In this document: positions 33,702-42,261 of the stretch, one piece after another
How the letters are laid out: every line of letters starts with the position of its first letter
Position numbering within the stretch: the stretch's first letter is position 1
NCBI GenBank assembly: GCA_964426945.1
Contig: CAYRSS010000008.1
Location: 55,196 to 119,195 of the forward strand
DNA length: 64,000 nucleotides
Reading direction: 5' to 3'
Source of the DNA: CAYRSS01 sp964426945
GTDB taxonomy: Bacteria > Planctomycetota > Phycisphaerae > UBA1845
Made by a program: the position numbers and the translations under genes
The notes under the pieces: model-generated
Seen by the model: only the letters and a program-made list of their open reading frames with translations
What the model was told of the DNA's origin: nothing
Database searches by the model: none

Positions 33702-33877
33702 TCCTGCCGCCTCGCTCCCGATTCTCCGTGTTCGACTCGCCCAACGAGACCGGCCGCGGGGATGCGATGCACCACCCCGCGGCCGGCTCGGTTTCGCATG
33801 GTCGGTCGCCGGCCTCGGCCGCTGGACGATTGCGACCGCAGTCGCCTCGCCCCCTGTGCGGGGTGGCCGGCTGCGGG

Positions 33878-34378
33878 CTAGTAGGCGCTGTACGCCACGC
33901 CCGCCTCATCCGTGTCGTCGGTGTTGGCGATGATCGTCCCCGTCAGGGCGTCGAAGACCCAGCCGGCGGTCGTCTTGGCCTCGTCGACCGTAGGCGTGCC
34001 CTCAAGGATATCCACGCCGCTGGCGCCCTTGTTCGGGCCGACCTGAAGCGGCGGCAAGCCGCCGCGCAGGTACGGGCCGTAAATGTTCTTGGTGTCGTCC
34101 ACGTTCGCCGCACCCAGGGCGTCCGTCTTGGTGGTGAGCTGACGGATGAAGGTGTCCGGGTCCTTGTCGGCGCCCGGGAACGAGCCGCCGTGCTCGGCGG
34201 CGTACATGTCGATCGCGTTGCGCAGCGACGCGAGGCTGCCGCGCACCGAGGCGTCGTTGGCGCCCTTCGCGCCGCGGCTGATGCGCGGCACCGCGATGGC
34301 GGCGATCACGCCGATGATCACGACCACGATCACCAGCTCCACAAGGCTGAATCCGCGAAACCGAGTCTTGTTCAACAT
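33878..34378 (-). CDS. gspG: GspG-type major pseudopilin, copy 2
   Basis: A 166-residue prepilin beginning MLNKTRFRGFSLVELVIVVV (Gly -1, Glu +5). The helix continues IGVIAAIAVPRISRGAKGAN. Then come LRNAIDMYAAEHGGSFPG, a GspG-like DPDTFIRQL and YLRGGLPPLQVGPNKGASGVD, which resembles the calcium/beta3 region of GspG. The start at 34378 has GAGGGAG 7 bases upstream, the best ribosome binding site in the operon, consistent with a major subunit. A longer frame to 34549 is not supported. Flanked by gaps of about 177 bp on each side, larger than elsewhere in the operon. Confidence 0.93.
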   Translation of the reverse strand: MLNKTRFRGFSLVELVIVVVIIGVIAAIAVPRISRGAKGANDASVRGSLASLRNAIDMYAAEHGGSFPGADKDPDTFIRQLTTKTDALGAANVDDTKNIYGPYLRGGLPPLQVGPNKGASGVDILEGTPTVDEAKTTAGWVFDALTGTIIANTDDTDEAGVAYSAY

Positions 34379-34555
34379 CCCGATTACTCCCTCGTAGCGT
34401 CCTTCCCCGCGCTCGCCGGATGCCCTGCTTGCACGCACAAGTCGCACCGCCGCGGGTTCTTGTCGCAGGAATCCGGCCCTCGACAGCCTCGGTCGGTTGC
34501 CGGGCCGGTCTGCGTATATTCCCATTTCCCCTATCGGAGCCGTGTGCAAAGCGTC

Positions 34556-35116
34556 TTAGTTGTCGCGCGTAAAGACGCTCTGAAACACGCGGAGCGACTT
34601 TTTCTCGCCCCTGATCTCAAAGACGGCGGCCTGGTCATGCACCTCCACCAGACGCGCCTTCTCACCCCCGAGCGTGTCGCCGATGCGCAGCCAGCGACCC
34701 TCTACCACGGCCATTCGCGTCGATCCGATAATCACCACCGCGTCGAGCCGATAGCGTTGCTCGAACGGCGTCTCGGCGCTGGCCGGCGCGGGCGGGGCGG
34801 CCGTTGTGGACGGGGTGTCCGCTTCGTTCTCTTCGGCCTCGGCCACGGTCGCCGGCGGAGCGAACCAGTCACGAATGTCCTCGAGCGACTCGACCCTCGG
34901 GATCTGCTTGGGAAAGACAAGCTCGGGAATCGCCAGCGATTCCTCCGCGGCTGCCGGGCGCGTCGCTGCTTTGGCGGAAGCCGCGCGACCCGCCGGCGCA
35001 GGCGCCGCCGCGGCGGGCGCAGGCTCGGCGACGCCGAACATCGCTCGGTCGGCGATCATCGCCCCCGCGCCGAGCACTACGACGCCCAGCGCCAGCTTTT
35101 TGCGACTCTTGCTCAT
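34556..35116 (-). CDS. PilP/GspC-like inner-membrane lipidless protein
   Basis: A 186-residue protein with one N-terminal helix (KLALGVVVLGAGAMIADRAMF), an alanine/proline-rich linker (about residues 30-60), a segment ELVFPKQIPRVESLEDIRDWF, and a C-terminal beta-domain (RYRLDAVVIIGSTRMAVVEGRWLRIGDTLGG...RLVEVHDQAAVFEIRGEKKSLRVF). The latter looks like the homology-region domain of GspC/PilP, which contacts the secretin. Position between PilO and GspG supports this. The secretin itself is not in the window. Confidence 0.75.
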   Translation of the reverse strand: MSKSRKKLALGVVVLGAGAMIADRAMFGVAEPAPAAAAPAPAGRAASAKAATRPAAAEESLAIPELVFPKQIPRVESLEDIRDWFAPPATVAEAEENEADTPSTTAAPPAPASAETPFEQRYRLDAVVIIGSTRMAVVEGRWLRIGDTLGGEKARLVEVHDQAAVFEIRGEKKSLRVFQSVFTRDN

Positions 35117-35146
35117 GATTCAGACGGCAGGCTCACATCGCCCGCG

Positions 35147-35728
35147 TCACGCCCCGGAGTCTTTCTCCGCTTCCGTGCTGTGCGGTGAGGCAAACAGACT
35201 CAACGTGAGCTGCGCGACACGTCGCGCCTTCGCCCCTCCGGCGGGCGTGCTCTCCGACTCGATTTTCATATGGCTCACGTCAGCCCAGAACGGCGCGAGC
35301 TCAATCGACCGCAGGAAGCGCGTGAGATCCGGGATCGATCCCGCCGCGTCTACCGCGTAGCGGATCTCGAGCAGCCCGGGATATTCCTTTCGCGCCAGCG
35401 GTGCCACGCGAAGCACGGCGACCTGGTTGCGCGTCGCCAGCTCTGCGAGGGCCTGGAGGTCTTCTTCGATTTCCGGGTTGTGCGGAAGCTGCCCGGTTGT
35501 CTGGAGTTCCTCCGTTCGCGCAGCCACCACGTCGCGCTCGGCCGCAAGCTGTACGCCCAGGCTGGCGAGGCGCCGCTCCGTCGTGCCGATGCGATCGCGC
35601 AGCACCGCGATCTCGCCGCGGGGGCCGGTGCCCGCGAAGAACGTCAGCCACGCCGCCAGCGCAGCCAGTGACACCGTCGCCAGCGTGCCGACGGCGTCGA
35701 TCCAGATGACCGCGTTGCTTCGCGACAT
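35147..35728 (-). CDS. pilO: PilO-like pilus assembly protein
   Basis: A 193-residue inner-membrane protein: one N-terminal helix (AVGTLATVSLAALAAWLTFFAG), a coiled coil (EIAVLRDRIGTTERRLASLGVQLAAERDVVAARTEEL, cut here for reading, about residues 39-75) and a ferredoxin-like periplasmic domain (YAVDAAGSIPDLTRFLRSIE), the PilO/GspM fold. Immediately after PilN (13 bp) and before the PilP-like gene, the standard M-N-O-P order. Confidence 0.82.
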   Translation of the reverse strand: MSRSNAVIWIDAVGTLATVSLAALAAWLTFFAGTGPRGEIAVLRDRIGTTERRLASLGVQLAAERDVVAARTEELQTTGQLPHNPEIEEDLQALAELATRNQVAVLRVAPLARKEYPGLLEIRYAVDAAGSIPDLTRFLRSIELAPFWADVSHMKIESESTPAGGAKARRVAQLTLSLFASPHSTEAEKDSGA

Positions 35729-35741
35729 TGCCCTCGCTCCT

Positions 35742-36365
35742 CTACCACTCGCAGGTCAGGGTGAACCCGATGGCCGACTCGGCGCCGGGATTCTCGCGGA
35801 CCGATCGCTCGAGATTCACCACCTCGAACACGCCGGTCATCTTCAGGTTCGACATGAACGTGTAGAGCTGGCTGTGTTCGCGGGCGAAGCCGGTCAGCAC
35901 GAGCTTCGTCGGCGCGTCGATCTTCACTGTCTCGGCACTGGTCTCGCCCTTTCGCACGCCCGCGGGCCGCACCGCCGCCGAGACGCCGGCGCCGCCCGGC
36001 GCCGCGGGGTCGGTCGCCACGCTGGTCAGCCAGGCGTCTGCCGGAAGGCAGGAGCCGATCATCGTCAGCATCCCCGACCACGCCCGCTTGGTACGCAGGG
36101 CCCTGGCCCGCTCGATGCGTCCCGCCAGCAGCACGGCCTCGCCCTGGGCGCCGGTCAGATCCTTCTGCATGGCGACCAGTTGGGAGGCCAACTGGCGATC
36201 GCGCTCGCGCAGCTCTTCCGCTTCGACGCGGCTCATCTCGTTGAGCCCGAACGGAATGGCCGCCACCGCCGCCGCGATGCAGACCGTCGTCAGCCACCGG
36301 CGAATGTGCGATCGGCGGCGACGCGTCGACTGCACGTCGGGGGGGATGAAATTAATGCCGCCCAT
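35742..36365 (-). CDS. pilN: PilN-like pilus assembly protein
   Basis: A 207-residue inner-membrane protein. The N-terminus MGGINFIPPDV is the PilN signature that docks into PilM (usual form INLLP). A transmembrane helix (LTTVCIAAAVAAIPFGL, about residues 25-43) is followed by a coiled coil and a periplasmic ferredoxin-like domain (LVLTGFAREHSQLYTFMSNL). The start at 36365 overlaps the end of pilM by 14 bp. Confidence 0.85.
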   Translation of the reverse strand: MGGINFIPPDVQSTRRRRSHIRRWLTTVCIAAAVAAIPFGLNEMSRVEAEELRERDRQLASQLVAMQKDLTGAQGEAVLLAGRIERARALRTKRAWSGMLTMIGSCLPADAWLTSVATDPAAPGGAGVSAAVRPAGVRKGETSAETVKIDAPTKLVLTGFAREHSQLYTFMSNLKMTGVFEVVNLERSVRENPGAESAIGFTLTCEW

Positions 36366-37452
36366 CACCGCCCTCCGAAAGGGCCAGCCCCAGGGCCTCG
36401 GCGTACTCCTCGAGCGTCGCCCGTCCCGGCAGCGCCGGCACCCGAGAGGCGCCGTCCGCCGGCGCCGCATCCGCGGGCCGTCGGACGCGGATGCTCAGCA
36501 TCGAGCTAAGATGTGCGTCAAGGTTCACAAGCCGCGCGCCGGCGCCCGTCAGCACGAGCGTTCCGATCGGCGCGCCGGGGTAGCAGCTGATGACGAAGTC
36601 GTACGATCGCTTCACCTGTGTCGCGAGCTTGGACAAGTCCGACCGCAGCGCGCCGAGCACCATGCCGGCGAGCTCGCCCCGTGCCGGTGCGGTCGATTCG
36701 TCCCCGCCCTGCAATGCCAGGCCGTGCTCGCACTTGTGGATCTCGGCGGCCTTGTCGCTGATCTGCATCAACTCGGCCAGGCGGTGAGTCCACGTCGCGC
36801 CGCCCTCGCCGACCGAGCGCACGAGCACCGGCACGCCGCCGACGCACAACACCAGCCGCGCCTGCGCAGCGCCCAGGTCGAGCACGCCGCCAACTTCCTT
36901 GTCGCCCCAGGCGTGAATCGCCGCGCCGAATCGGGCCAGCGCCCAGCCGCTGGTGTCGACGCATGAGCATGTCGCCTCCGCGCCCGAGCAGACGTCGAGC
37001 AGGTTCATCACGGCGTCGCGCCGGGCCGCGGCGCCGATGGCCGCCGGCGCAGCGGAGGCTGACGACCGTGGCAGAGTCCAGTGCCGGATCTCCACCGGCG
37101 CGTCGGTCTGCGTCATCAGCCGTCGCACCTCGTTCTCGACGACAAGCTGATGCGTGCGCGATTCGCCTTCAGCCAGCTTCTCGGGAAGCTCGAGCATGTG
37201 GTATTCGATGGCCTGTCCCGGCAGGGCCGCGCAGACGCGCCGGCCCACGAAGTTCCCCTGGCGCAGACAGCGGGCGGCGGCTTCGCGTACCGCCTGGGCG
37301 TCGCCGCCCGGCTCGATCGCGCAGCGCGAGAGGTGGGCCACGCTCCAGCCGCGATCGCGATGCTCGATCTGCACCGCGCGCACCGCCGTTGTGCCGAGGT
37401 CCAGCCCGATCGGCGACGTGCGTTTTCTGATGCCCCGCAGCGACAGCTTCAT
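36352..37452 (-). CDS. pilM: PilM-like actin-fold pilus platform protein
   Basis: A 366-residue cytosolic actin-like ATPase that forms the inner-membrane platform with PilN and PilO. IGLDLGTTAVRAVQIE (about residues 15-30) is the phosphate-1 motif, LPGQAIEYHMLELP is a PilM-specific strand, GGVLDLGAAQARLVL (about 188) is phosphate-2, and GTLVLTGAGARLVNLDAHL is the adenosine motif. It begins 19 bp after gspF. Confidence 0.9.
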   Translation of the reverse strand: MKLSLRGIRKRTSPIGLDLGTTAVRAVQIEHRDRGWSVAHLSRCAIEPGGDAQAVREAAARCLRQGNFVGRRVCAALPGQAIEYHMLELPEKLAEGESRTHQLVVENEVRRLMTQTDAPVEIRHWTLPRSSASAAPAAIGAAARRDAVMNLLDVCSGAEATCSCVDTSGWALARFGAAIHAWGDKEVGGVLDLGAAQARLVLCVGGVPVLVRSVGEGGATWTHRLAELMQISDKAAEIHKCEHGLALQGGDESTAPARGELAGMVLGALRSDLSKLATQVKRSYDFVISCYPGAPIGTLVLTGAGARLVNLDAHLSSMLSIRVRRPADAAPADGASRVPALPGRATLEEYAEALGLALSEGGDGRH

Positions 37453-37471
37453 CGTGGCTCGCTTATCCCCT

Positions 37472-38695
37472 CTATTGCATGGTCGAGGTCAGGTCGAACA
37501 GCGGCATGAACAGCGCAACCGCAACCGTTCCCACGACCAGCCCCATGCCGATCAGGATCAGCGGTTCGATGAGCTTCGTGGCCGCCTGGACGAGCTCGGC
37601 GTTGCCCTCATCGAGCATATCGGCACTGTAAGTGATGGCGGCGCCGAGGTTGCCGCTGTCCTCGCCTGTCTTGATGGCCTGGCAGATGTAAGGTTCGATA
37701 ATCTTCGAGCTCTCGCACGCCGCCGAGAACTGGCCGCCGGACGTCACGGCTTCTTCGATCCCGCTGAACAGCGCCTGGAAGCGGTTGTTCGTCGTCACAC
37801 CGCGGGCCAGTTCGAGCGAATCCAGCACGCCGACGCGGCTCTCCAGCAGCAGCCCCAGCGTTCGAAACACCTGCGCCTGGATCAGCCGGCCGCACATGGT
37901 GCCGATGAGCGGGATTTCGGTCTGCACGTTGACGATCCACCGTCGCCCCGAGTGGCTGCGTATCGCCCACACCACCAGCGCGATGAACAGAACCAGCCCG
38001 CCGCCGAAGGCATACCAGTAGGTGCGCATCGCCTCGGACAGCGCCAGCATCCCCCGTGTCAGCGCCGGCACCTCCGCGCCGAGCTGCCGGAACATCTCGG
38101 CAAACCGGGGCAGAACGAAGAACAGCAGGGCAAAGATGATCTTCACGCTCATCGCGATGAGCAGGCACGGATAGGCCAGCGCGCCGAGCAGCTTGTTGCG
38201 CATCGCCTTGCGCGCGCCCACCATCCGGGCCAGGCGCTCGAACATCTCCGTCAGCGTGGCGCTCGCCTCACCCGCCTGCACGATCGCGCAGTAGGTCGAG
38301 TCGAACGTCCGAGGATGCTTGCGCAGGGCCTCGGCCAGCGTCGTGCCTTCCTGCAGGTCGTCGATGATCGCTTCGAGCAGGGCCGCGTGGCCGGGCTTCT
38401 TCATCTGGCGGCGGATCGCGCTGATCGCCGGCACGAGACCGCTGCCCGCGTGCATCAGCATGGCCATCTGCCGGGTGAACATCGTCAGGGCCTTGAGCGG
38501 CAGGCGGGCCGAGGCTTCGGCCCGGGCGACAGCGTGTTCCGCCTCGCGTTCCTCGCGCTCGCTCTCCTCGTGAAGGTGCGTGACGAACAGCCCCTTGCGG
38601 CGGAGCATCTCCAGCGCCTCGCGCGCGTCGTGGGCTTCGATGCGGTCCTTCTGGCTGCGCCCTTCGGTGTCGACGGCTTCGTAGGTTAGGTTCAC
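37472..38695 (-). CDS. gspF: GspF/PilC inner-membrane platform protein
   Basis: A 407-residue polytopic platform protein that couples the ATPase to pilus growth. N-terminal cytosolic domain (LTYEAVDTEGRSQKDRIEA), then two repeated T2SSF domains, each with the helix FTRQMAMLMHAGSGL/FRTLGLLLESRVGV and the helix pattern A..Y.P..., and a C-terminal hydrophobic helix LILIGMGLVVGTVAVALFMP. The start is GTG at 38695, overlapping the gspE stop as GTGA; the frame is open much further upstream inside gspE but without conservation. Confidence 0.94.
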   Translation of the reverse strand: MNLTYEAVDTEGRSQKDRIEAHDAREALEMLRRKGLFVTHLHEESEREEREAEHAVARAEASARLPLKALTMFTRQMAMLMHAGSGLVPAISAIRRQMKKPGHAALLEAIIDDLQEGTTLAEALRKHPRTFDSTYCAIVQAGEASATLTEMFERLARMVGARKAMRNKLLGALAYPCLLIAMSVKIIFALLFFVLPRFAEMFRQLGAEVPALTRGMLALSEAMRTYWYAFGGGLVLFIALVVWAIRSHSGRRWIVNVQTEIPLIGTMCGRLIQAQVFRTLGLLLESRVGVLDSLELARGVTTNNRFQALFSGIEEAVTSGGQFSAACESSKIIEPYICQAIKTGEDSGNLGAAITYSADMLDEGNAELVQAATKLIEPLILIGMGLVVGTVAVALFMPLFDLTSTMQ

Positions 38696-40461
38696 TCCGC
38701 GGCCTCCTCCGAGCCTGCCCCGGCGCCCGTCGGGTCTCCGACGTCCAGCGCCTCGCTTCGCGACACGCGGAGAACCTCCTCGAGGGTCGACTCGCCGCGG
38801 TCCACCAGGTCCAGCGCCTTCTGGCGCAGGGTGCGCCAGCCGGTTTGCGCGAGATAGGTGCGGATTTTCGTCTCCGAGCAGTCCTCCTGTGTCAGCCGCT
38901 TCAGTTCGGCGTCGAGCAGCATGATTTCGTAGATGCCCACCCGGCCGCGGAAGCCGGTGTTGTGACACTGCCGGCAGCCCTCGCCGCGCTGAAACAGTTC
39001 GTTGGCCCGGTGCTCCCAGCCGACACTGCGGAGCAGGCTGGCGGGGGGGTAGTATGCGCTCTTGCATGACGGGCAGATGCGCCGCGCCAGTCGCTGAGCG
39101 ATGAAGCCCAGCACCGCGGACGAAATGAGAAAAGGCTCGATGCCCATGTCGATCAGGCGCATCACGCCACCCGGACAATCGTTGGTGTGCAGCGTCGACA
39201 TCACGAGGTGCCCGGTGAGTGCCGCCTGGATGGCGACGCGGGCCGTCTCCTGATCGCGGATCTCGCCGACCATGACCACGTCGGGGTCCTGTCTCAGGAT
39301 CGACCGCAGCGCACGCACGAAAGTAAGCCCGACCTGGTCATGCACCTGGATCTGGTTGATCAGCGGAAGCTGGTACTCGACGGGGTCTTCGATCGTCACG
39401 ATGTTGCGCGACTCGTCGCGCAGAATGTCGAGCGAGGAATAGAGGGTCGTCGTCTTGCCGCTGCCGGTCGGGCCGGTGACCAGCATCAGCCCGTACGGGC
39501 TGTGGACCATCGCGTGGATCGCGGCCAGGTCCTGCCCCTGCACGCCCAGCGACTCGAGGTTGAAGCTGATTTTCGTCTTGTCGAGAATGCGGATCACGAT
39601 CTTCTCGCCGAGGATCGTCGGCATGCTCGACACGCGCAGGTCGATCTCCCGCGAGTCGGCCACGATGTGTACGCGGCCCTCCTGCGGGAGGCGCTTCTCC
39701 GAGATATCCATCCGCCCGATCACCTTGATGCGCGAGACGATCGCGGCGTGCAGCCCCTTCGGCGGCTTGAGCATCTCGCGCAGGTGACCGTCGATGCGGT
39801 AGCGTATGTGTGTCGCGTCGCGATCGGGCTCGATGTGGATGTCGCTGGCCCCGGCGCGCAGCGCCGTCAGGATCGCCAGGTTCACCAGGTTGACGATCGG
39901 GCTTCCCTCGATCATCTGGCCCAGGTCGGTTACCGGGCCTTCGTCCACCGCCTCCTGTTCGGAGATGTGGATGTTGCTCTCTTCGATCGAGGTCAGGAAC
40001 GAGTCGACGTTGACGTCCTCGGCGAGGTACTTCTTCTGGTACTCGACGAGGTTGTCCTCAAGCACGAGGATCGGCACGATCTCGCAGCGCGTCAGCGAGC
40101 GCAGCCGGTCCTGCACGGGCAGCGATTGGGGATTGACCATCGCGACGGTCATCTCCCCGCGCACCTTGAAGAGCGGCAGCACCTTCAGCCGCTCGGCCTC
40201 TTCCTTCGGAATGGCTTTGGCGATCTTCGGATCGATCAGGCCGTGACGCAGCACGCACCCGGTCACGCTGAGCTGCTTGGCCAGCGACTGCACCAGCGTG
40301 GACATGGAGATCGCGCCGGTGTCCACCAGCGACAAGCCGATGCGCCGGCCGCTGGTCTGCTGCCGTGCGAGCGCGGCGGCGAGCTGCTCCTGCGTGATCA
40401 GCCCCTCCTTGATGAGCTGATCGCCGAGCCGAACGGATTGTTCAATCGCCGTCTGGGCCAT
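38692..40461 (-). CDS. gspE: GspE/PilB secretion/pilus extension ATPase
   Basis: A 589-residue hexameric motor ATPase. An MshEN/T2SSE N-terminal domain (about residues 10-160; LGDQLIKEGLITQEQLAAAL, SLVDTGAIS) is, in related proteins, a c-di-GMP-binding module. The Walker A motif is GPTGSGKTTT (about 328), the Asp box includes RSILRQDPDVVMVGEIRD, and a tetracysteine zinc site is formed by CPSC and CRQC (about 463 and 496). It is the first structural gene after the signalling genes, 54 bp from the STAS gene. Confidence 0.95.
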   Translation of the reverse strand: MAQTAIEQSVRLGDQLIKEGLITQEQLAAALARQQTSGRRIGLSLVDTGAISMSTLVQSLAKQLSVTGCVLRHGLIDPKIAKAIPKEEAERLKVLPLFKVRGEMTVAMVNPQSLPVQDRLRSLTRCEIVPILVLEDNLVEYQKKYLAEDVNVDSFLTSIEESNIHISEQEAVDEGPVTDLGQMIEGSPIVNLVNLAILTALRAGASDIHIEPDRDATHIRYRIDGHLREMLKPPKGLHAAIVSRIKVIGRMDISEKRLPQEGRVHIVADSREIDLRVSSMPTILGEKIVIRILDKTKISFNLESLGVQGQDLAAIHAMVHSPYGLMLVTGPTGSGKTTTLYSSLDILRDESRNIVTIEDPVEYQLPLINQIQVHDQVGLTFVRALRSILRQDPDVVMVGEIRDQETARVAIQAALTGHLVMSTLHTNDCPGGVMRLIDMGIEPFLISSAVLGFIAQRLARRICPSCKSAYYPPASLLRSVGWEHRANELFQRGEGCRQCHNTGFRGRVGIYEIMLLDAELKRLTQEDCSETKIRTYLAQTGWRTLRQKALDLVDRGESTLEEVLRVSRSEALDVGDPTGAGAGSEEAAE

Positions 40462-40515
40462 GAATCACCGGGCGCCGCATGCCGCCCGTGTGGGCGGCCT
40501 GCACAACATCACACT

Positions 40516-40851
40516 TTAGAGGAAGCTCCGCACCGCGTTCTGAACATCCGCGAAAAGCTGGAAGCGCCCCACGACGCCCGTCAGCTCGAACACCTCGCGA
40601 ACGGTCGGCGACACGCTGGCCAGCTTGAGCTGCTGCGCTCGCTTGCCGAGTTCGTCGGCCGCATCGAGCATCCCCTCGATGGCGGCGCTGTCGAGGTAGG
40701 GCACGTCCTGCAGCGCGAGCACCAGCCGCGGGTTGGCCCCCTTCAGGCGCTGGAGCAGGTCGTTGCAGAACATCGCCGAGTCGTCATCCACCAGCGGGCC
40801 CACCGGCGTGACAACCTCCACGGTGCCGACCTGCTGGCGTTCGATCTTCAT
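40516..40851 (-). CDS. STAS-domain anti-sigma-factor-antagonist-like protein
   Basis: A 111-residue stand-alone STAS domain: VEVVTPVGPLVDDDSAMFCN at the start and VPYLDSAAIEGMLDAADELG, in which the Ser of DSxxI matches the phosphorylatable position of SpoIIAA-type proteins. No anti-sigma kinase is next to it, so it may respond to another kinase or bind a partner such as the neighbouring GAF/GGDEF protein (inference). The ATG at 40851 overlaps the upstream stop (ATGA). Confidence 0.88.
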   Translation of the reverse strand: MKIERQQVGTVEVVTPVGPLVDDDSAMFCNDLLQRLKGANPRLVLALQDVPYLDSAAIEGMLDAADELGKRAQQLKLASVSPTVREVFELTGVVGRFQLFADVQNAVRSFL

Positions 40852-42260
40852 GATGCACCCTGCTCCGACCGTATCGCTTTCGGCTGGCCGCTGCGGTCCA
40901 CGTCGTTCGACATCGTGACGTTGCCCTGTCGCGCGCGGTGACACTGGGCCACCGCCGCGGAGATCAGCGTACGCAGGTCGGGCTGCTCGCGGCCGCTGCC
41001 CGCCACGCCGCAGCGAACGCGGATCGCCGTCCGCCAGCGCGACTCGTCGCCGCAGAGAAGCTGCAAACGCGCCACGAGCTGACCCGCAATCAGCGAGGCC
41101 AGTTCAGAATCCACCCGCCGCAGCAGGATGAGGAATCGCGACTCGTCGAAGCAGCCCAGCAGGTCGTCGGAGCGCACCTTGTCCCGCATCACGGCGGCGG
41201 CCTCGCGCACGAGTTGCTCGGCCAGCTCCCACCGGCCGGTGTCGTTGAGCTGGCGCAGCCGCTCCAGCGCCACCACGGCGACCGCCGCGGGTTCGCCCTG
41301 GCGGTACGAATCGCGCAACGCCTGCCCGCCGATGCGGACGAAGGCCGCTCGAGTCAGGACCTTCGACACCGGATCGTCCGTCTCCGCCGATCGGCTTCGA
41401 CATGTTTCGCAAAGCATCGACCAGAACTGCGCGACGCTCCGCGCGACGAGTCGCAGGTAGGCCGGCTGCGGCGCGTGCTCATCTTTGGAAGACACGCGGC
41501 CTACGACGACCACGCCGATCCGGCGGCTGCCCTGCGTGATGGGAAAGCACCAGTCCGCCGTGGAGAACGCCTGCCCGCCCGAGTCTGCCAGGCGCTCCAG
41601 CAGCGCGCCGTGAGAGGGGTCAAAGGCGATATACGATCGGCCGGTCGTCACGACGTGGCCGACGATGCCGTGGCGTGGCGAGGGCAACTGCGCGCGGGCC
41701 CCGGCGTCCACCGGCGGCTCGGTCAGCGGAATCAGATCATCTTCTTCGCTCAGCACGCGATACGTCCGCACATGAGTCGCCCGACAGGTCGCATAGAGCA
41801 TGCAGCGGACGAACTCGTCGAACGCCGGCCAGGGGTCGGCATCGTCCCGATGCACTTCGAGCCAGTCGTCAAACTGCTCCATGGCCGTTTCCAGGGCCGC
41901 GGGCAGAGTTGCCGACTCGTCCGTCGCCCGGTGCCCGGCGCGCTCCGGTGCCGTCGCTGAAAGATCGCGCCGCGCGCCGGCCGCTACGGAGGGCTGGCTC
42001 GCAGCTTCTGCGGCCTTCGTCGCGGCCTGCTCACTCGCCCACGCTCCCATGGCGACAAGCGCGGCGCACCCGGCCAGCAGCGCCGCGGCGTTGAGCGGGT
42101 CGCTCCAGGCTCCGGCCTCGGTGGAGCTTACCGTCAGGGCCACCCAGAACACCGCGCACAACCCGGCCAGCATCACGGCGCGGGCCCGGTCGAGCAGCCG
42201 ACCGCCCAGCCCGATGGCGATGATGATGGGAAACCAGGATACGAAGGGCGTGACATTCAC
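40848..42260 (-). CDS. Membrane GAF protein with degenerate GGDEF domain
   Basis: A 470-residue protein. The N-terminus holds about three hydrophobic helices (FPIIIAIGLGGRLL, VMLAGLCAVFWVALTVSS, AALLAGCAALVAMGAWAS, to about residue 80), then a GAF-like domain (LPSPRHGIVGHVVTTGRSYI, SRRIGVVVVGRVS, about 190-260), and a GGDEF-fold domain whose signature is changed: DLLGCFDESRFLILLRR (about residue 385) has FDESRF where GGDEF is expected. It should not make c-di-GMP, but may bind GTP or c-di-GMP. One base from the HD-GYP gene downstream of which it lies. Confidence 0.85.
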   Translation of the reverse strand: MNVTPFVSWFPIIIAIGLGGRLLDRARAVMLAGLCAVFWVALTVSSTEAGAWSDPLNAAALLAGCAALVAMGAWASEQAATKAAEAASQPSVAAGARRDLSATAPERAGHRATDESATLPAALETAMEQFDDWLEVHRDDADPWPAFDEFVRCMLYATCRATHVRTYRVLSEEDDLIPLTEPPVDAGARAQLPSPRHGIVGHVVTTGRSYIAFDPSHGALLERLADSGGQAFSTADWCFPITQGSRRIGVVVVGRVSSKDEHAPQPAYLRLVARSVAQFWSMLCETCRSRSAETDDPVSKVLTRAAFVRIGGQALRDSYRQGEPAAVAVVALERLRQLNDTGRWELAEQLVREAAAVMRDKVRSDDLLGCFDESRFLILLRRVDSELASLIAGQLVARLQLLCGDESRWRTAIRVRCGVAGSGREQPDLRTLISAAVAQCHRARQGNVTMSNDVDRSGQPKAIRSEQGAS

Positions 42261-42261
42261 G

